Notes under the pieces: generated by a model
What the model was told of the DNA's origin: nothing
What the model saw: the letters and a program-made list of their open reading frames with translations, nothing else
Database searches by the model: none
Made by a program: the position numbers and the translations under genes
In this document: in pieces, positions 55,501-64,000 of the stretch
How the letters are laid out: each line of letters opens with the position of its first letter
Numbering within the stretch: the stretch's first letter is position 1
NCBI RefSeq assembly: GCF_000002985.6
Contig: NC_003282.8
Coordinates: 2,356,001-2,420,000, forward strand
DNA length: 64,000 bases
DNA from: Caenorhabditis elegans
Taxonomy: Eukaryota; Nematoda; Chromadorea; Rhabditida; Rhabditidae
Direction of reading: 5' to 3'

Positions 55501-56410
55501 CGTGGCTTAAATTACAGCCCAGAGGGATCACCATCAGGCAGTGTACCTGAATCCCAGATCCGCAGTGCAGAGCACTTGAAGAACTGATCGTCCTTTAATC
55601 CTTTAATCCTATAAATTTGCAGTAGACATTTATTTGCTAAAATTATTATATCGATGCATCATGTCTACATAAAACTCACATAAAACTCACATAAAACTAT
55701 GCAAAAACAAAATTGCCACACTTTTCACTCCCTTTTCCTTCAACTCGCCGAGCTTCTCCTTCAGCTCCAACTCGTCGACCTTCTTCTCCACAACAATCTG
55801 CAATCCATTGATCGTCGTCTCGATTTGTGCATTTTCATCCAATAACTCCTTAGTTTGCTCCAAAATGAGCACACGTTCGTCTACTTCAACGACATCTTCG
55901 TATAGAACTTCAGGGATTTGGATATTGAAATCAAAGATTTTCGGGCGCGCTTGATTCCCGATGAATAATAAATCTTTGAAGCCTTTTGTAATGAGAAGCC
56001 CGATTCTTTCACCTTTTCGCTCGAGTAGAGCATTGGTTGCAACAGTGGTACCCATACGGATCCATGAGATGGAATCTGAAAGTTAGAATTATTGCAGAGT
56101 TTCCTAGGCGTGCCTAGGTGCCTATGTACCTATATGCCTATATTCCTAGATACGTAAATGCCTAACTGCCTAGGTACCTAGATGCCTACATGCCTACATG
56201 CCTACCTGTCGGCAGCGCAACGCCACGTGGAATCTTCTTCCCGCCTTCTCGTTCCAGCACCTGCCTGATGGCTTCTGTTGGGGCATCCGTATAGTTGGCA
56301 GGATCCACTGACAACACTTTCAGCACCTCTACCTCACTATTCGGCTTGAACACTATGACGTCGGTGAATGTGCCACCACGATCAATCGCGAATCCAAGAC
56401 CTCCGGACAT
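43560..56410 (-). CDS. OPLAH: 5-oxoprolinase, ATP-hydrolysing (OPLAH family)
   Basis: Opens 5-oxo-L-proline to L-glutamate using ATP, a cytosolic step of the gamma-glutamyl (glutathione) cycle. Fourteen exons fit in phase: 56410-56206, 56075-55691, 54931-54686, 53937-53614, 53566-53377, 52404-52137, 48482-47911, 47152-47051, 46800-46468, 45884-45717, 45385-44906, 44590-44271, 43948-43828, 43619-43560. They encode 1257 residues (human 1288). The HyuA half opens with [12 protein letters not shown] and has [28 protein letters not shown] (about 313) and GGGSRLFF. The HyuB half starts near residue 731: [50 protein letters not shown]. The C-terminus is [14 protein letters not shown]. All expected motifs are present and there is no break. 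The start follows a TTTTTTTCCAG acceptor at 56419-56421. Introns carry telomere-like arrays, tRNA-like SINEs and a 1.3 kb inverted-repeat element. Confidence 0.92.
45950..46465. repeat. Degenerate CTAGGATC(C/T)TT-rich array in a 5-oxoprolinase intron
   Basis: Loose repeats of CTAGGATCTTTCA-type text every 25-35 bp (for example CTAGGATCTTTCAGT and CTAGGAACCTTCAG). No gene is seen. It fills the intron 45885-46467. Confidence 0.5.
47396..47770 (-). repeat. Interstitial telomere-like array (TTAGGC on the minus strand)
   Basis: About 60 units of CCTAAG and variants (CCTAAGCCTAAGCCTAAACC, CCTAATCC, CTTAAGCC). Nematode telomeres are TTAGGC repeats, so this is a degenerate interstitial array. It lies in the 5-oxoprolinase intron 47153-47910 and gives low-complexity open frames on both strands that are not genes. 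Confidence 0.8.
48530..50200. other. Intron stretch of the 5-oxoprolinase gene with repeat fragments
   Basis: 48540-48600 has TTAGGC-like text and GGCGTCAGTG. 48640-48780 matches 51885-52025 (TTGGCCGAT...GAGACGTATA, then TTAAGGTGTTTTC). 48780-50200 is AT-rich with no supported exon. The open frame at 49785-50135 is F/K-rich and has no splice context. Confidence 0.5.
50436..51752. mobile_element. Inverted-repeat element, about 1.3 kb, CCTCTTAAAAAGTTACAAGA termini
   Basis: The left end, CCTCTTAAAAAGTTACAAGA then TTGCGCTTGGAGCGCAAAAG, is mirrored at the right end (51690-51752). Matching arms include GGTGCCCAACTGGAATAAAA near 50513 and TTATTCCAGTTGGGCACC near 51659, and CACACCGGCGGTATGGCG near 50692 and its mirror near 51615. 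The interior has a direct duplication: ACTTCTCAG...AAAAGTAATCTGTG near 50773 and 50998. No transposase is visible, so it is non-autonomous or decayed. Confidence 0.65.
51755..52125. repeat. Telomere-like units and a second copy of the TTGGCCGAT...GAGACGTATA block
   Basis: 51755-51870 and 52078-52122 contain TTAGGCTTAGGC-type units with GGCGTCAGTG. 51885-52025 is a diverged copy of 48640-48780. Confidence 0.55.
52611..52692 (-). repeat. tRNA-derived sequence (SINE head or tRNA pseudogene)
   Basis: Read on the minus strand it has TGGCCGACTGGCTAACGCGC (A box), a perfect five-pair stem CGTCT/AGACG around the loop GCCGCGT, and GAGTTCGATTCCCC (B box). Position 33 of the loop is C instead of U and the T stem is poor, so it is not a functional tRNA. 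Confidence 0.55.
52740..53370. other. AT-rich intron stretch, no gene seen
   Basis: Diverged internal repeats of ATATATTTATCAAAAAG and TTAGTTGACAA text near 53085, 53150, 53250 and 53320. There is no open frame with splice context. Confidence 0.45.
53940..54685. other. Intron between 5-oxoprolinase exons 3 and 4, no gene seen
   Basis: AT-rich, with two GAGCGC-type fragments (near 54245 and 54605) and a mirrored TGCGGCAAATTTG / AGATTTGCCGCACAC pair near 54310-54345. Confidence 0.45.
55272..55680 (+). repeat. tRNA-derived SINE-like element between 65-bp direct repeats
   Basis: The core, 55350-55607, begins GGGGGACAGATAGCTCAGTC (perfect A box TAGCTCAGTCGG), has GAGTTCAAGTCCGGCC (B box), then a body of about 150 bp (ATTATCGGCCACAGTCCCCG) and a tail of repeated CCTTTAAT units. 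Both sides carry ATAAATTTGCAGTAG and ATTTATTTGCTAAAATTATT up to TGTCTACA (55275-55340 and 55610-55672). This is far longer than a normal target duplication. Confidence 0.6.
56100..56205. repeat. GCCTA-rich short array at the exon 1 donor of 5-oxoprolinase
   Basis: TGCCTAGGTGCCTATGTACC-like units run right up to the exon 1 donor (GTAGGC on the minus strand), so the donor is part of the array. Confidence 0.5.
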
Positions 56411-56949
56411 TTTTTGGTCTGGAAAAAAATGAGGTTCGTTAGGAGTGAGTTGCGATTTATTATCGGGGTTTATTTTGGGACATAAAAAAAAATAAAAATA
56501 AAAAAAACGTTGGATGCACCATGGTTTAGCCAAAGTTTATCAAGAATCGTACATATAACAATTTCAAAAAAAAGTTCTTTGATGCACCATGTTAATAGAA
56601 TATCAACGCATTTATAAATTTACAACCTATAAATAGTCATGAGATTAAAAATTGTTTGATTTTCAACACGATTTCTAAAAATGGATCAATGTAACCCAAA
56701 AGTGATCGCTGATGCAACATATATGATTGTCATCATGAGAAGAGTGAATGATGACCAACACAAGTGATAAGTGATACGTGTTGTGATGCTGCGAAGATAA
56801 TACGAGACGCAGGGAGATAAGAAAATACATATATATATATTTTGAGAGTGGTTTTTGCTTTGTGGCATTTTTAAACAAACGAAAACATTTTAGTTAGTAT
56901 TTTTTTTTATTTATGACTTTTTAAAAATCTGACCCAATTTGCTGATTTT
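56411..56949. other. Region upstream of 5-oxoprolinase
   Basis: Holds the probable spliced-leader acceptor TTTTTTTCCAG (minus strand, ending 56419) and AT-rich sequence. Two GATGCACCAT motifs lie near 56513 and 56580. No core promoter element can be named with confidence. Confidence 0.4.
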
Positions 56950-57616
56950 TTAAAGATGGAGTAGTGCCAGTGGGGAAATTGCTTTAAAACACGCCTATGG
57001 TACCACAATGGCCGAATATCATGATAAAAAAGTTCAAAAAAATTTTCTAGATTTTATATGATTTTTTGAAAATCGAAAAAATCTCAGTTTTTGCCTAATT
57101 CCTATTTGAATTTCCGCCAATTGGATTCGTTCGCTGGAGCGCGCTTGCACGTTTTTATTTTTATTTTTTGTTATTTTTTCTTATTTTTCACCGATTTTTC
57201 ATGTTTTCAGTGTATTTTTGTTTGAAATTTGAAGAGAAAGTCAAAATAAATGCTAATTTTTGATTAAAAAGCTAATTTACAAGCGTAAATCTGGCTTTTT
57301 AATCAAAAATTAGCATTAATTTTGACTTTTTCTTCAAATTTCAGACAAAAATACACTGAAAACATGAAAAATCGGTGAAAAAAAAGAATAAAAAAGAATA
57401 AATAAAAAGAAAAACGTGCAAGCGCGCTCCATCGAACAAATCCAATTGGCGGAAATTCAAATTGGAATTAGGCAAAAACTGAGATTTTTTCAATTTCAAA
57501 AAATCATATAAAATTTAGAGAATTTTTAAAAAATTTTTTAATCATGATATTCGGCCATTGTGGCACCATAGGCGTGTTTTAAAACAATTTCCCCACTGGC
57601 GCTACTCCACCTTTAA
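56950..57616. mobile_element. Foldback element, TTAAAGATGGAGTAG termini
   Basis: A palindrome of about 667 bp. The left end, TTAAAGATGGAGTAGTGCCA, is mirrored by TGGCGCTACTCCACCTTTAA. The arms contain GGAAATTGCTTTAAAACACG, ACAATGGCCGAATATCATGA and GGAGCGCGCTTGCACG. The centre is near 57290. Related partial copies are at 62972-63415 and 63788-64000. Confidence 0.7.
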
Positions 57617-58758
57617 AACTTATAAATGTGATGTCAAAAATGATTCAAAAATGTAGTGTCTAATTTATTTTTGTTGAAAAGCTGAAAAATACAACAAAAA
57701 AATTATCTTCATAGTTTCATGGGGAATAAGGCAAAAATAGTTTTTAAAAAAGAAATTATTGTATCGTTTACGATATGACAAAAAAACTTGGTACATTAAA
57801 AATAGCTGGGTGAGCATTGGAACACTGCACTCTGGGGGTGCACCTGCACTGACCAGCAAAGATGAGAGATTTAGAGATTTAGACGGATAAGAATATAATA
57901 GAGTGCACGTTTTACGACAACTACTATTGCTCTAAATCATGATTCTATAAAAACTTGGCACTGAGCCAAGAAGTTGGGAAAATGTTATTGTAGATTGTAT
58001 TGTGATTTAGTTTTTTTTATGCGGAAAACTAGCAATTTTTTACCCCAACAAAGTCGTTCTTAGAATTCTCAAAAAATGTTTTCAATCCGGTTTTTTACTG
58101 AAAATTACGGAAAACTGTCGATTTAAAAATTCAAAAATTCTAGTAATTAGCAAAAATGTCAGAGAAAAATTCGGAAAAAAATATTGACAGCAATTTCAGA
58201 TTTTTTTTCGAAAATTTGTATTCTTGAAATATTCTAAAATTTTCCACATTATCCAATACTATGAATATATTAATTTGAATGCTCAAAATTTCTTTTCTGA
58301 AAAACTGAAAATTTCAGTTTTTTGTCGGAAAATATTATTTTTTTTGTTGGAAAATATAAATCTGACAAACTTTACGGTTTTTATAATGTAAAAATGATTA
58401 TTTTGAACATTTTCAGACATTTAAAAATGCTGAATAAAATTTTTAAAAATTTGAAAAAATATTCTAAAATTTTTTTTTATTCTCAAAATGTTTTTATTTG
58501 CATTTGTTAACTTTTTTCATAAAATGGTATACATCTAGAAATCATCCCCACATCCTTTTCTCCCGGCTTAAAAATGTTGCAACATTAGGGGTGCTTAAGG
58601 GTGTGTAACCATAAACTACCGATTATGCAAATGTCTTGATTGGAAACAAGTAGAACATGTCTAATTAGATATTCAAAGTGCGATGAAAGTTGTGTAATGT
58701 GATGACAGGATGGGAAAATATACAAAAATTCAGACATTTTGGACGTTTTCCCGAAAAT
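57617..58758. other. AT-rich intergenic stretch, no gene seen
   Basis: No open frame has splice context or recognisable similarity. It consists of TTTTC/GAAAA-rich text. Confidence 0.45.
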
Positions 58759-58827
58759 GGGGCAAGTGGCGCAGTGGGATTTGGGTTGGACGCAGAGAAG
58801 GTCGTAGGTTCAATCCCCGAGAGGGAT
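58759..58827 (+). repeat. tRNA-like module 1 of 4
   Basis: GGGGCAAGTGGCGCAGTGGG (A box TGGCGCAGTGGG), then GACGCAGAGAAGGTCG and AGGTTCAATCCCCG (B box). No anticodon stem can be drawn. Confidence 0.55.
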
Positions 58828-58902
58828 AAAAAATTTTATTTTTTGCTTTTATTGGTATAAAAATTTTTTTCAATTGAATTTACGTCTTTTGAACATTTTT
58901 CC

Positions 58903-58968
58903 CAAATGGCGCAGTGGGATTTTGGTTGGGCGCAGAAGGTCAGGGGTTCGAGTCCCCCGCTGAGGCCA
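58903..58968 (+). repeat. tRNA-like module 2 of 4
   Basis: TGGCGCAGTGGGATTTTGG, then GGGCGCAGAAGGTCAG and GGGTTCGAGTCCCCC, which has a perfect B box and a good T stem (GGGG/CCCC). GCGC/GCGC can pair as a D-like stem. It lacks an anticodon arm. Confidence 0.55.
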
Positions 58969-59062
58969 AACATTTTTATCTTTGCTGTTAATTATGTAAA
59001 ATGCCGTTTAAAAATGACCTGTGATGCGGAAAAATTTAAAATTTTAAAAATTAAAAAAATTT

Positions 59063-59128
59063 GGCCGAGTGGCGCAGTGGGGGTTTTTTGTACGCAGAAG
59101 GTCGTAGGTTCAACCCCCGGAAGGGATA
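59063..59128 (+). repeat. tRNA-like module 3 of 4
   Basis: GGCCGAGTGGCGCAGTGGGG, then TACGCAGAAGGTCG and AGGTTCAACCCCCGG. Confidence 0.55.
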
Positions 59129-59216
59129 CAATTTTTGATGTTTGCTTTTATTGGTAAAAAAAAAGTTTTCAATTCAATTTCAATGCTGAATATTTGAATT
59201 TTGACACGCGATAATA

Positions 59217-59282
59217 GGCCGAGTGGCGCAGTGGGATTTTGGTTCAACGCAAAAGGTCAGGGGTTCGATCCCCATGGTGGTC
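59217..59282 (+). repeat. tRNA-like module 4 of 4
   Basis: GGCCGAGTGGCGCAGTGGGA, then CAACGCAAAAGGTCAG and GGGTTCGATCCCC. The ends GGCCG and GGTC can pair loosely as an acceptor stem. Confidence 0.55.
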
Positions 59283-59937
59283 AAATTTTTTTTCTAATTT
59301 TTTCTAAATATTTTTTCAATTTTTTTTCACCAAAAACCGTTAAACTTCCCAAAAATTCCCAAAATTCCCCATCTGTTTACCATAATAAACAGTTCATAAA
59401 CCAGTCTCGAGTCAAAAGAACCATCAAACTTCCTGCTAAAAAGGATAGGTGACATAATTAATAGCCCTTTAGATATAAATCTTCCTCCCTCTCTCCTTAC
59501 CACCATTTTGAAAAAAAGTGAGGAAAGTTTCAAAGTTTTCGTTTTTTTTTTGGTCGGTAATTGAATTTCATAGCCCATTAATTTTTTCAATTCGACTTTT
59601 TTTTTTTGGAATTTCCCTATTATTTTTTGTTCTGTATTCAGTTGTCGATGTGCCGCCAAAGAGCCTCTTTTTCCTTCAAAAACACAATAAAAAGAACAAA
59701 AAGCAGTTGTTCGCACACCCTTCAGTGATGATTTCGAGTGGCGGTTGCGTTGAATCACTTTCAAATCGGAATTATGCACCGGGTTACTGTAGCAGTAGGG
59801 AATACGGTACTTGAAGTAATATCTGTTTAGTAATTGCAAATTACTGATTCCTGTAAATGCATATAGGTAACTAGGTTACTGTACTTTTTGAGCCAAAACT
59901 TTGAGCCAGTCTGTGATAGCTGTCAGGATACTGTAGA
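59283..59937. other. Intergenic stretch, no supported gene
   Basis: Two open frames overlap here on opposite strands (59327-59839 minus and 59518-59814 plus). Neither shows a domain, codon bias or splice context. Confidence 0.4.
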
Positions 59938-60650
59938 TCTTTGGGAATTTTCGGCAAACGGGAATTTCGGCACTTGCCGATTTCGGAAATTCTCGACGAT
60001 TGCCGGTTTTGGGGATTTTTGGGAATTTGGGGAATTTCGGCAATTGCCGGCTATAGGAATTTTCGGCAAATGACAATTTTGGCAATTGCCAGTTTTGGAA
60101 ATTATCGGCAATCGGCAACTTCGCCAATTGCCAGTTTCGGGAATTATCGGCAATCGGCAACTTCGACAATTGCCGGCTTTGGGAATTTTCGGGAATTTGG
60201 GGAATTTCGGCAATTGCCGGTTTTGGGAATTTTTGGCAATTGCCGGTTTTAGGAACTGTCGACAAACGGCAATTTCGGCACTTGCCAGTTTCGGGAATTT
60301 TTGGCAATCGGCAACTTCGACAATTGCCGGTTTTGGGGATTTTTGGGAATTTGGGGAATTTCGGCAATTGCCGGTTTTGGGAATTTTTGGCAATTGCCGG
60401 TTTTAGGAATTTTTGGCAATTGTCGGTTTCGGGAATTTTCGGCAAATGGCAATTTCGGCAATTGCTGGTTTTAGGAATTTTCGGCAGTCGGCAACTTCTA
60501 CAATTGCAGGTTTTGGGAATTTTCGGCAATTGCCGGTTTTAGGAATTTTCGGCAGTCGGCAACTTCTACAATTGCAGGTTTTGGGAATTTTCGGCAATTG
60601 CCGGTTTTAGGAATTTTTGGCAAATGGCAATGGCAAATGGCAGTGGAAAT
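59938..60650. repeat. Minisatellite with GGCAATTGCCGGTTTTGGGA units
   Basis: About 25 units, 24-30 bp long, built from GCAATTGCCGGTTTTGGGAA and TTTTCGGCAA(A/T)CGGCAA. The unit contains the palindrome GGCAATTGCC. Unit lengths are often multiples of three, so several long open frames exist on both strands (P-K-I-P-K-T and F-G-N-C-R-F repeats). Longer blocks of about 120-180 bp are themselves repeated. Confidence 0.8.
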
Positions 60651-62760
60651 TTAAGTTTTGACAACATCCCGATTTGCCGGAATGAATCGCTTGCCACCCA
60701 CCTTTGATTTGGACCCCTTTCCCCCATTCTCCATAAAATTTTCAAAAAAATCTTTACCGTTCAAAATGAACATAAGGTGCGTAAAATATTCATTGCGTAA
60801 AGTCACTTCACTTGGAATAGAAATTAGTGACGTAAGGTACCTGGAAGGTACCTGATCGAGTGGATTAGTACAAATTGGTGACGTCGTGGAGAGAATATGG
60901 TACTGTGATTTTTGAAAATGAGTGAGAATTTCTTAAATATATACATATTTTGCTAATTGGCAAAAGTAACTAATAACTATCAATTTCACAGCGTACATTT
61001 TATCTGCTACTCCATAAACTTGAAAAAAAAATTACTAGTTGCCGTTTCCATCAATATTTTTGCCATTTTCAGGGAAAGTTGCCAAAATTTCAGCGATTTT
61101 TAAACCCCCTAACCTCAACATTCCTCCCTGGTCCTTATTACCAGCCAACTGCTGATATTCCCCCTCCCACCTCCCCTATAACCCTTTTCTTCTCATCATT
61201 CATTTCGCTTTTTGTGTTCATTTTAATTGAGTGAAAACATCGAAATTCGTTTTGTCGGCTGAATGACATGTGTCCGTGTGTGTGTGTGTTTCGTTTTTTA
61301 TGACCTCTTTGAAGATTTTCAAAGGTGGTAATTAAGGGGTTTGTTGACCGTTTGTTCATAAATTTTTACAGGAAAATTGTAGGTTTGATCAAAAATTGGA
61401 AGCAAATTTTCGAAAACATGAAAGTTTAAAAAATGATGCATTCAAAAAATAATACCAATTTTTAGTTATCATTTACGGTTGAAAGTGTGTGCGCATTCTA
61501 AGAAACTATGTCAGAAAATAAATAAATGAATAACCAGGTCTTTCAGAAACATACCTTTTTTTAAAATTAATATTTTTCTAAAAATTGAAAATTTCATCAA
61601 ATTTGAATAGTTCCCCCCTCCGAAACCCCCGAAAGCTCAATCACCTTCCCCTCCCCGAGCCATTGCAATTTTGTTTCAAATTGTGCATAGCTAATCAGTT
61701 GGGGAAAGAGGGAGCCAAAAGAAATTGTAATTCACTGGCTTTCTATTGTGTCCACTAATTCATCACATTTAATGTCTAACGGTATGTGGGTATGTCAATT
61801 CAAATATGTCTAATAGATTAGCGTATCCATGTAGTAAAATGAGTAAAAACGATAAGCTGTGAAACATGGTGCATCGAAGACTTAAACTCGAAGAAAAAAA
61901 AAGCAAATTGAAAAAAAATGTATTTTCATAATACTATAATTTCACAAGCAATTTTTTTTCATACCGTTGAAATGGGCTGAGATATATGCCCCTAAAGCTG
62001 ACATGGTGCATCGAAAACTTTGTCAGCTCAGAACTATTCTGTATTCAGATAAAGCAAAAATGGTCATATTTATTAAATTCTTACCTATACTTTTGTACCT
62101 TAAAACTTGTTGATATCATCTAATTGGACCCACATGGTATTCTTGGCATAAATTGATATATGAGCCGGCGAAGTTGAGGTGCAAGAAATTGCGGATTTTG
62201 GCAAAAAAATTTTCAAATTTGTCAACTTATAACTTGTCTAGATTTGATTTTGTCAAAAAACTGTAAGCAAAAAATATTTCTCAAAATAATTTTGAAATAC
62301 ACTGTAAAAGTTATAGTGTAAGATATGGTGCATCGACAATAAAAACCTTTTGCTCAACTTTAACAACTCATATTTTTGCCAACTTTTAGGTAAAATCCTA
62401 AAATCCCCTAACTTTCCAAGCTATATAACAATTTGCCATGCTTCATTCAAAAATTTCCAAATGCCCTTCTTCAGCCCCCTGTCATCAATGAATGATGTTG
62501 ATTATTTATTCATTGATTACTAACCGCCCATTAAACATCTCCCGGGTCGTCGTCTCTCCTTTTGCGGTTTTTCAATGTAAAAATGGCAATGAGACATTTC
62601 GGCACTGCTGCCTTGGGAAAAAAGGCTTGCCGGTTCACATTCTCATGAATCACGGTCATTTGTAGAAGCAGAGGAGAGTTACTCAGAAATTTGCTAGTGG
62701 GAAAATCGAAACTGCCAGTTATCATTTAGCGTTGCCAAATTGAAAATTGGGAAATGCCTA
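60651..62760. other. Intergenic region, no gene seen
   Basis: A (GT)n microsatellite lies near 61270-61290. 61600-61790 and 62460-62720 are less AT-rich than the rest and could be regulatory for a gene beyond the window. Three ATGGTGCATCGA motifs are near 61866, 62003 and 62327. Confidence 0.45.
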
Positions 62761-63415
62761 CTAGTTTGCGAAAATTGGAAAAATCACAGTTTTCACCTAC
62801 TTATTTTTGAACTTCCGCCAATTGGATTTGTTCGGTGGAGCGCGCTTGCATTATTTTTTATTAATTAATTTTATTTATTCTCGTTATTTGACTGATTTTC
62901 TCCATGAAAAAGGTAAAAGTTTTTGGGAATTTGGAAAAGGTAAGGATTTGGGGGGATTAAGGGTTCTGAACTTAAAGGTGGACTACGCTCAGTGGGGAAA
63001 CTGCTTTAAAGCACGCCCATGGTACCACAATGGCCGAATTTCATGATAAAAAAATTCAAAAAATTTTTCTAGATTAAATATGATTTTTTGAAAATTGGAA
63101 AAATCACAGTTTTCACCTAATTATTTTTGAACTTCCGCCAATTGGATTTGTTCGGTGGAGCGCGCTTGCATTATTTTTTATTAATTAATTTTATTTTTTC
63201 AATTACTTTTTAACAAACATTTCGCATTTGTCTTGTTTATTTCTTCCCATTTTCCGAGGAAAAAGCATAGAAAATGGAGAAAATCAGTCAAATAACGAGA
63301 ATAAATAAAAATTGATTAATAAAAATAATGCAAGCGCGCTCCACCGAACAAATCCAATTGGCGGAAGTTCAAAAATAATTAGGTGAAAACTGTGATTTTT
63401 CCAATTTTCAAAAAA
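62757..63415. mobile_element. Nested partial copies of the TTAAAGGTGGACTACGCTCA foldback
   Basis: An arm fragment at 62770-62925 (CTTCCGCCAATTGGATTTGT, GTGGAGCGCGCTTGCATTAT) is followed by a longer copy from 62972 (TTAAAGGTGGACTACGCTCA). That copy folds on itself up to about 63410, where the outer end is missing and GGTTTCTAGGCCATAAATTG begins. Confidence 0.6.
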
Positions 63416-63419
63416 AAAA

Positions 63420-63560
63420 AGGTTTCTAGGCCATAAATTGGAAACCTAGGCCGAGGCCATCAATAACGCAACGGCTAACGCGGTTTAACGTTTTTCCTCG
63501 TTTTTATTCGCATATTTTTCAGAGAAATTGTGCATTTCCAAGCAAACAAACTACTAATTA
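63420..63560. repeat. Diverged GGTTTCTAGGCCA repeat
   Basis: GGTTTCTAGGCCATAAATTG and AACCTAGGCCGAGGCCATC resemble the GC block of the foldbacks at 4644 and 7913, followed by AACGCAACGGCTAACGCGG. It joins directly to the preceding foldback arm. Confidence 0.45.
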
Positions 63561-63787
63561 CGTTAATTGATAAGATCTCCGACACCGGTTTTTTTGCTGG
63601 CAAAATAAATGTTGATGGATTACCCTTTGATGACACGTTTGTACAAATTATCTACTAATTAGTGTTGGGTGCATCTAAAATTTTGGGAGAGCATATTTAA
63701 TCGGTTGTCTTTGGATATTATTTGAATATTTTCAAATGAAAAATAGCAGCCAAAGTTGATATGAGAGACGTGGTGCATCGAAAATTA

Positions 63788-64000
63788 TTAAAGGTGGACT
63801 ACGCTCAGTGGGGAAATTGCTAAAAAAGCACGCCCATGGTACCACAATGACCGAATATCATGATAAAAAAAATTCAAAAATTCAAAAATTTTTTCTAGAT
63901 TTTATATGATTTTTGAAAATTGGAAAAATCACAGTTTTCACCTAATTATTTTTGAACTTCCGCCATTTGGATTTGTTCGGTGGAGCGCGCTTGCATTATT
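63788..64000. mobile_element. TTAAAGGTGGACTACGCTCA foldback cut by the window edge
   Basis: The left end and the first 210 bp match 62972-63180 closely (ACGCCCATGGTACCACAATG, GGAGCGCGCTTGCATTATT). The remainder is beyond the window. Confidence 0.6.

Noticed and set aside
58903..59282. Functional tRNA genes
   Set aside because: A and B boxes are present but no anticodon arm can be formed in any of the four modules.
59876..60610. Long repetitive frames (P-K-I-P-K-T and F-G-N-C-R-F types) on both strands
   Set aside because: Produced by a minisatellite with units often divisible by three; equal openness on both strands argues against coding.
61600..61790. Possible conserved exon in less AT-rich sequence
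   Set aside because: No open frame with splice sites; regulatory DNA is possible but nothing specific can be shown.

Overview
The window is nuclear DNA of a Caenorhabditis nematode, most likely C. elegans itself (left arm of chromosome IV). The evidence is: AT-rich sequence; short exons with TTTTCAG-type 3' splice sites, and trans-splice-like acceptors a few bases before start codons; arrays of the nematode telomere unit TTAGGC inside introns; a full-length Tc5-type transposon flanked by TAA; and a row of genes (Sec61 beta, trap-3, eri-5, 5-oxoprolinase) that I remember as neighbours there. The species call rests partly on memory.

Six host genes and one transposon gene can be built exon by exon with consistent reading phase. 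(1) 1635-25942 (+): the C-terminal 980 residues of the largest TFIIIC subunit (GTF3C1/TFIIIC220 family), in 12 exons. Its 5' part lies off the left edge. Its introns are packed with foldback elements, MITE-like palindromes and a 3.2 kb Tc5-like element (12330-15521) with an open six-exon transposase. (2) 28021-31921 (+): a TIMMDC1-like mitochondrial complex I assembly factor. (3) 32370-32671 (-): Sec61 beta. (4) 33459-34124 (+): TRAP gamma (trap-3), divergent from Sec61 beta across a shared, GC-richer promoter that holds a perfect NFI-type site. (5) 34821-40038 (+): the Tudor protein ERI-5, in the same direction as trap-3. (6) 40257-43420 (-): a small MSP-domain protein. (7) 43560-56410 (-): 5-oxoprolinase in 14 exons, ending 139 bp before the MSP-domain gene, an operon-like spacing. 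From 56411 to the right edge I see no gene, only repeats, tRNA-like sequences and AT-rich DNA.

Functionally the genes are a mixed housekeeping set: Pol III initiation, respiratory complex assembly, ER translocation (two translocon genes back to back), small-RNA production and the gamma-glutamyl (glutathione) cycle. The accessory DNA is the unusual part. It includes foldbacks sitting at the exact centre of larger palindromes, three transposon insertions that each stop 22-30 bp before a 3' splice site of the same gene, many tRNA-like A-box/B-box modules (two inside the Tc5-like repeats within the TFIIIC gene), a 70-bp satellite filling an eri-5 intron, an eight-copy 104-bp tandem array, and interstitial telomere-like arrays.
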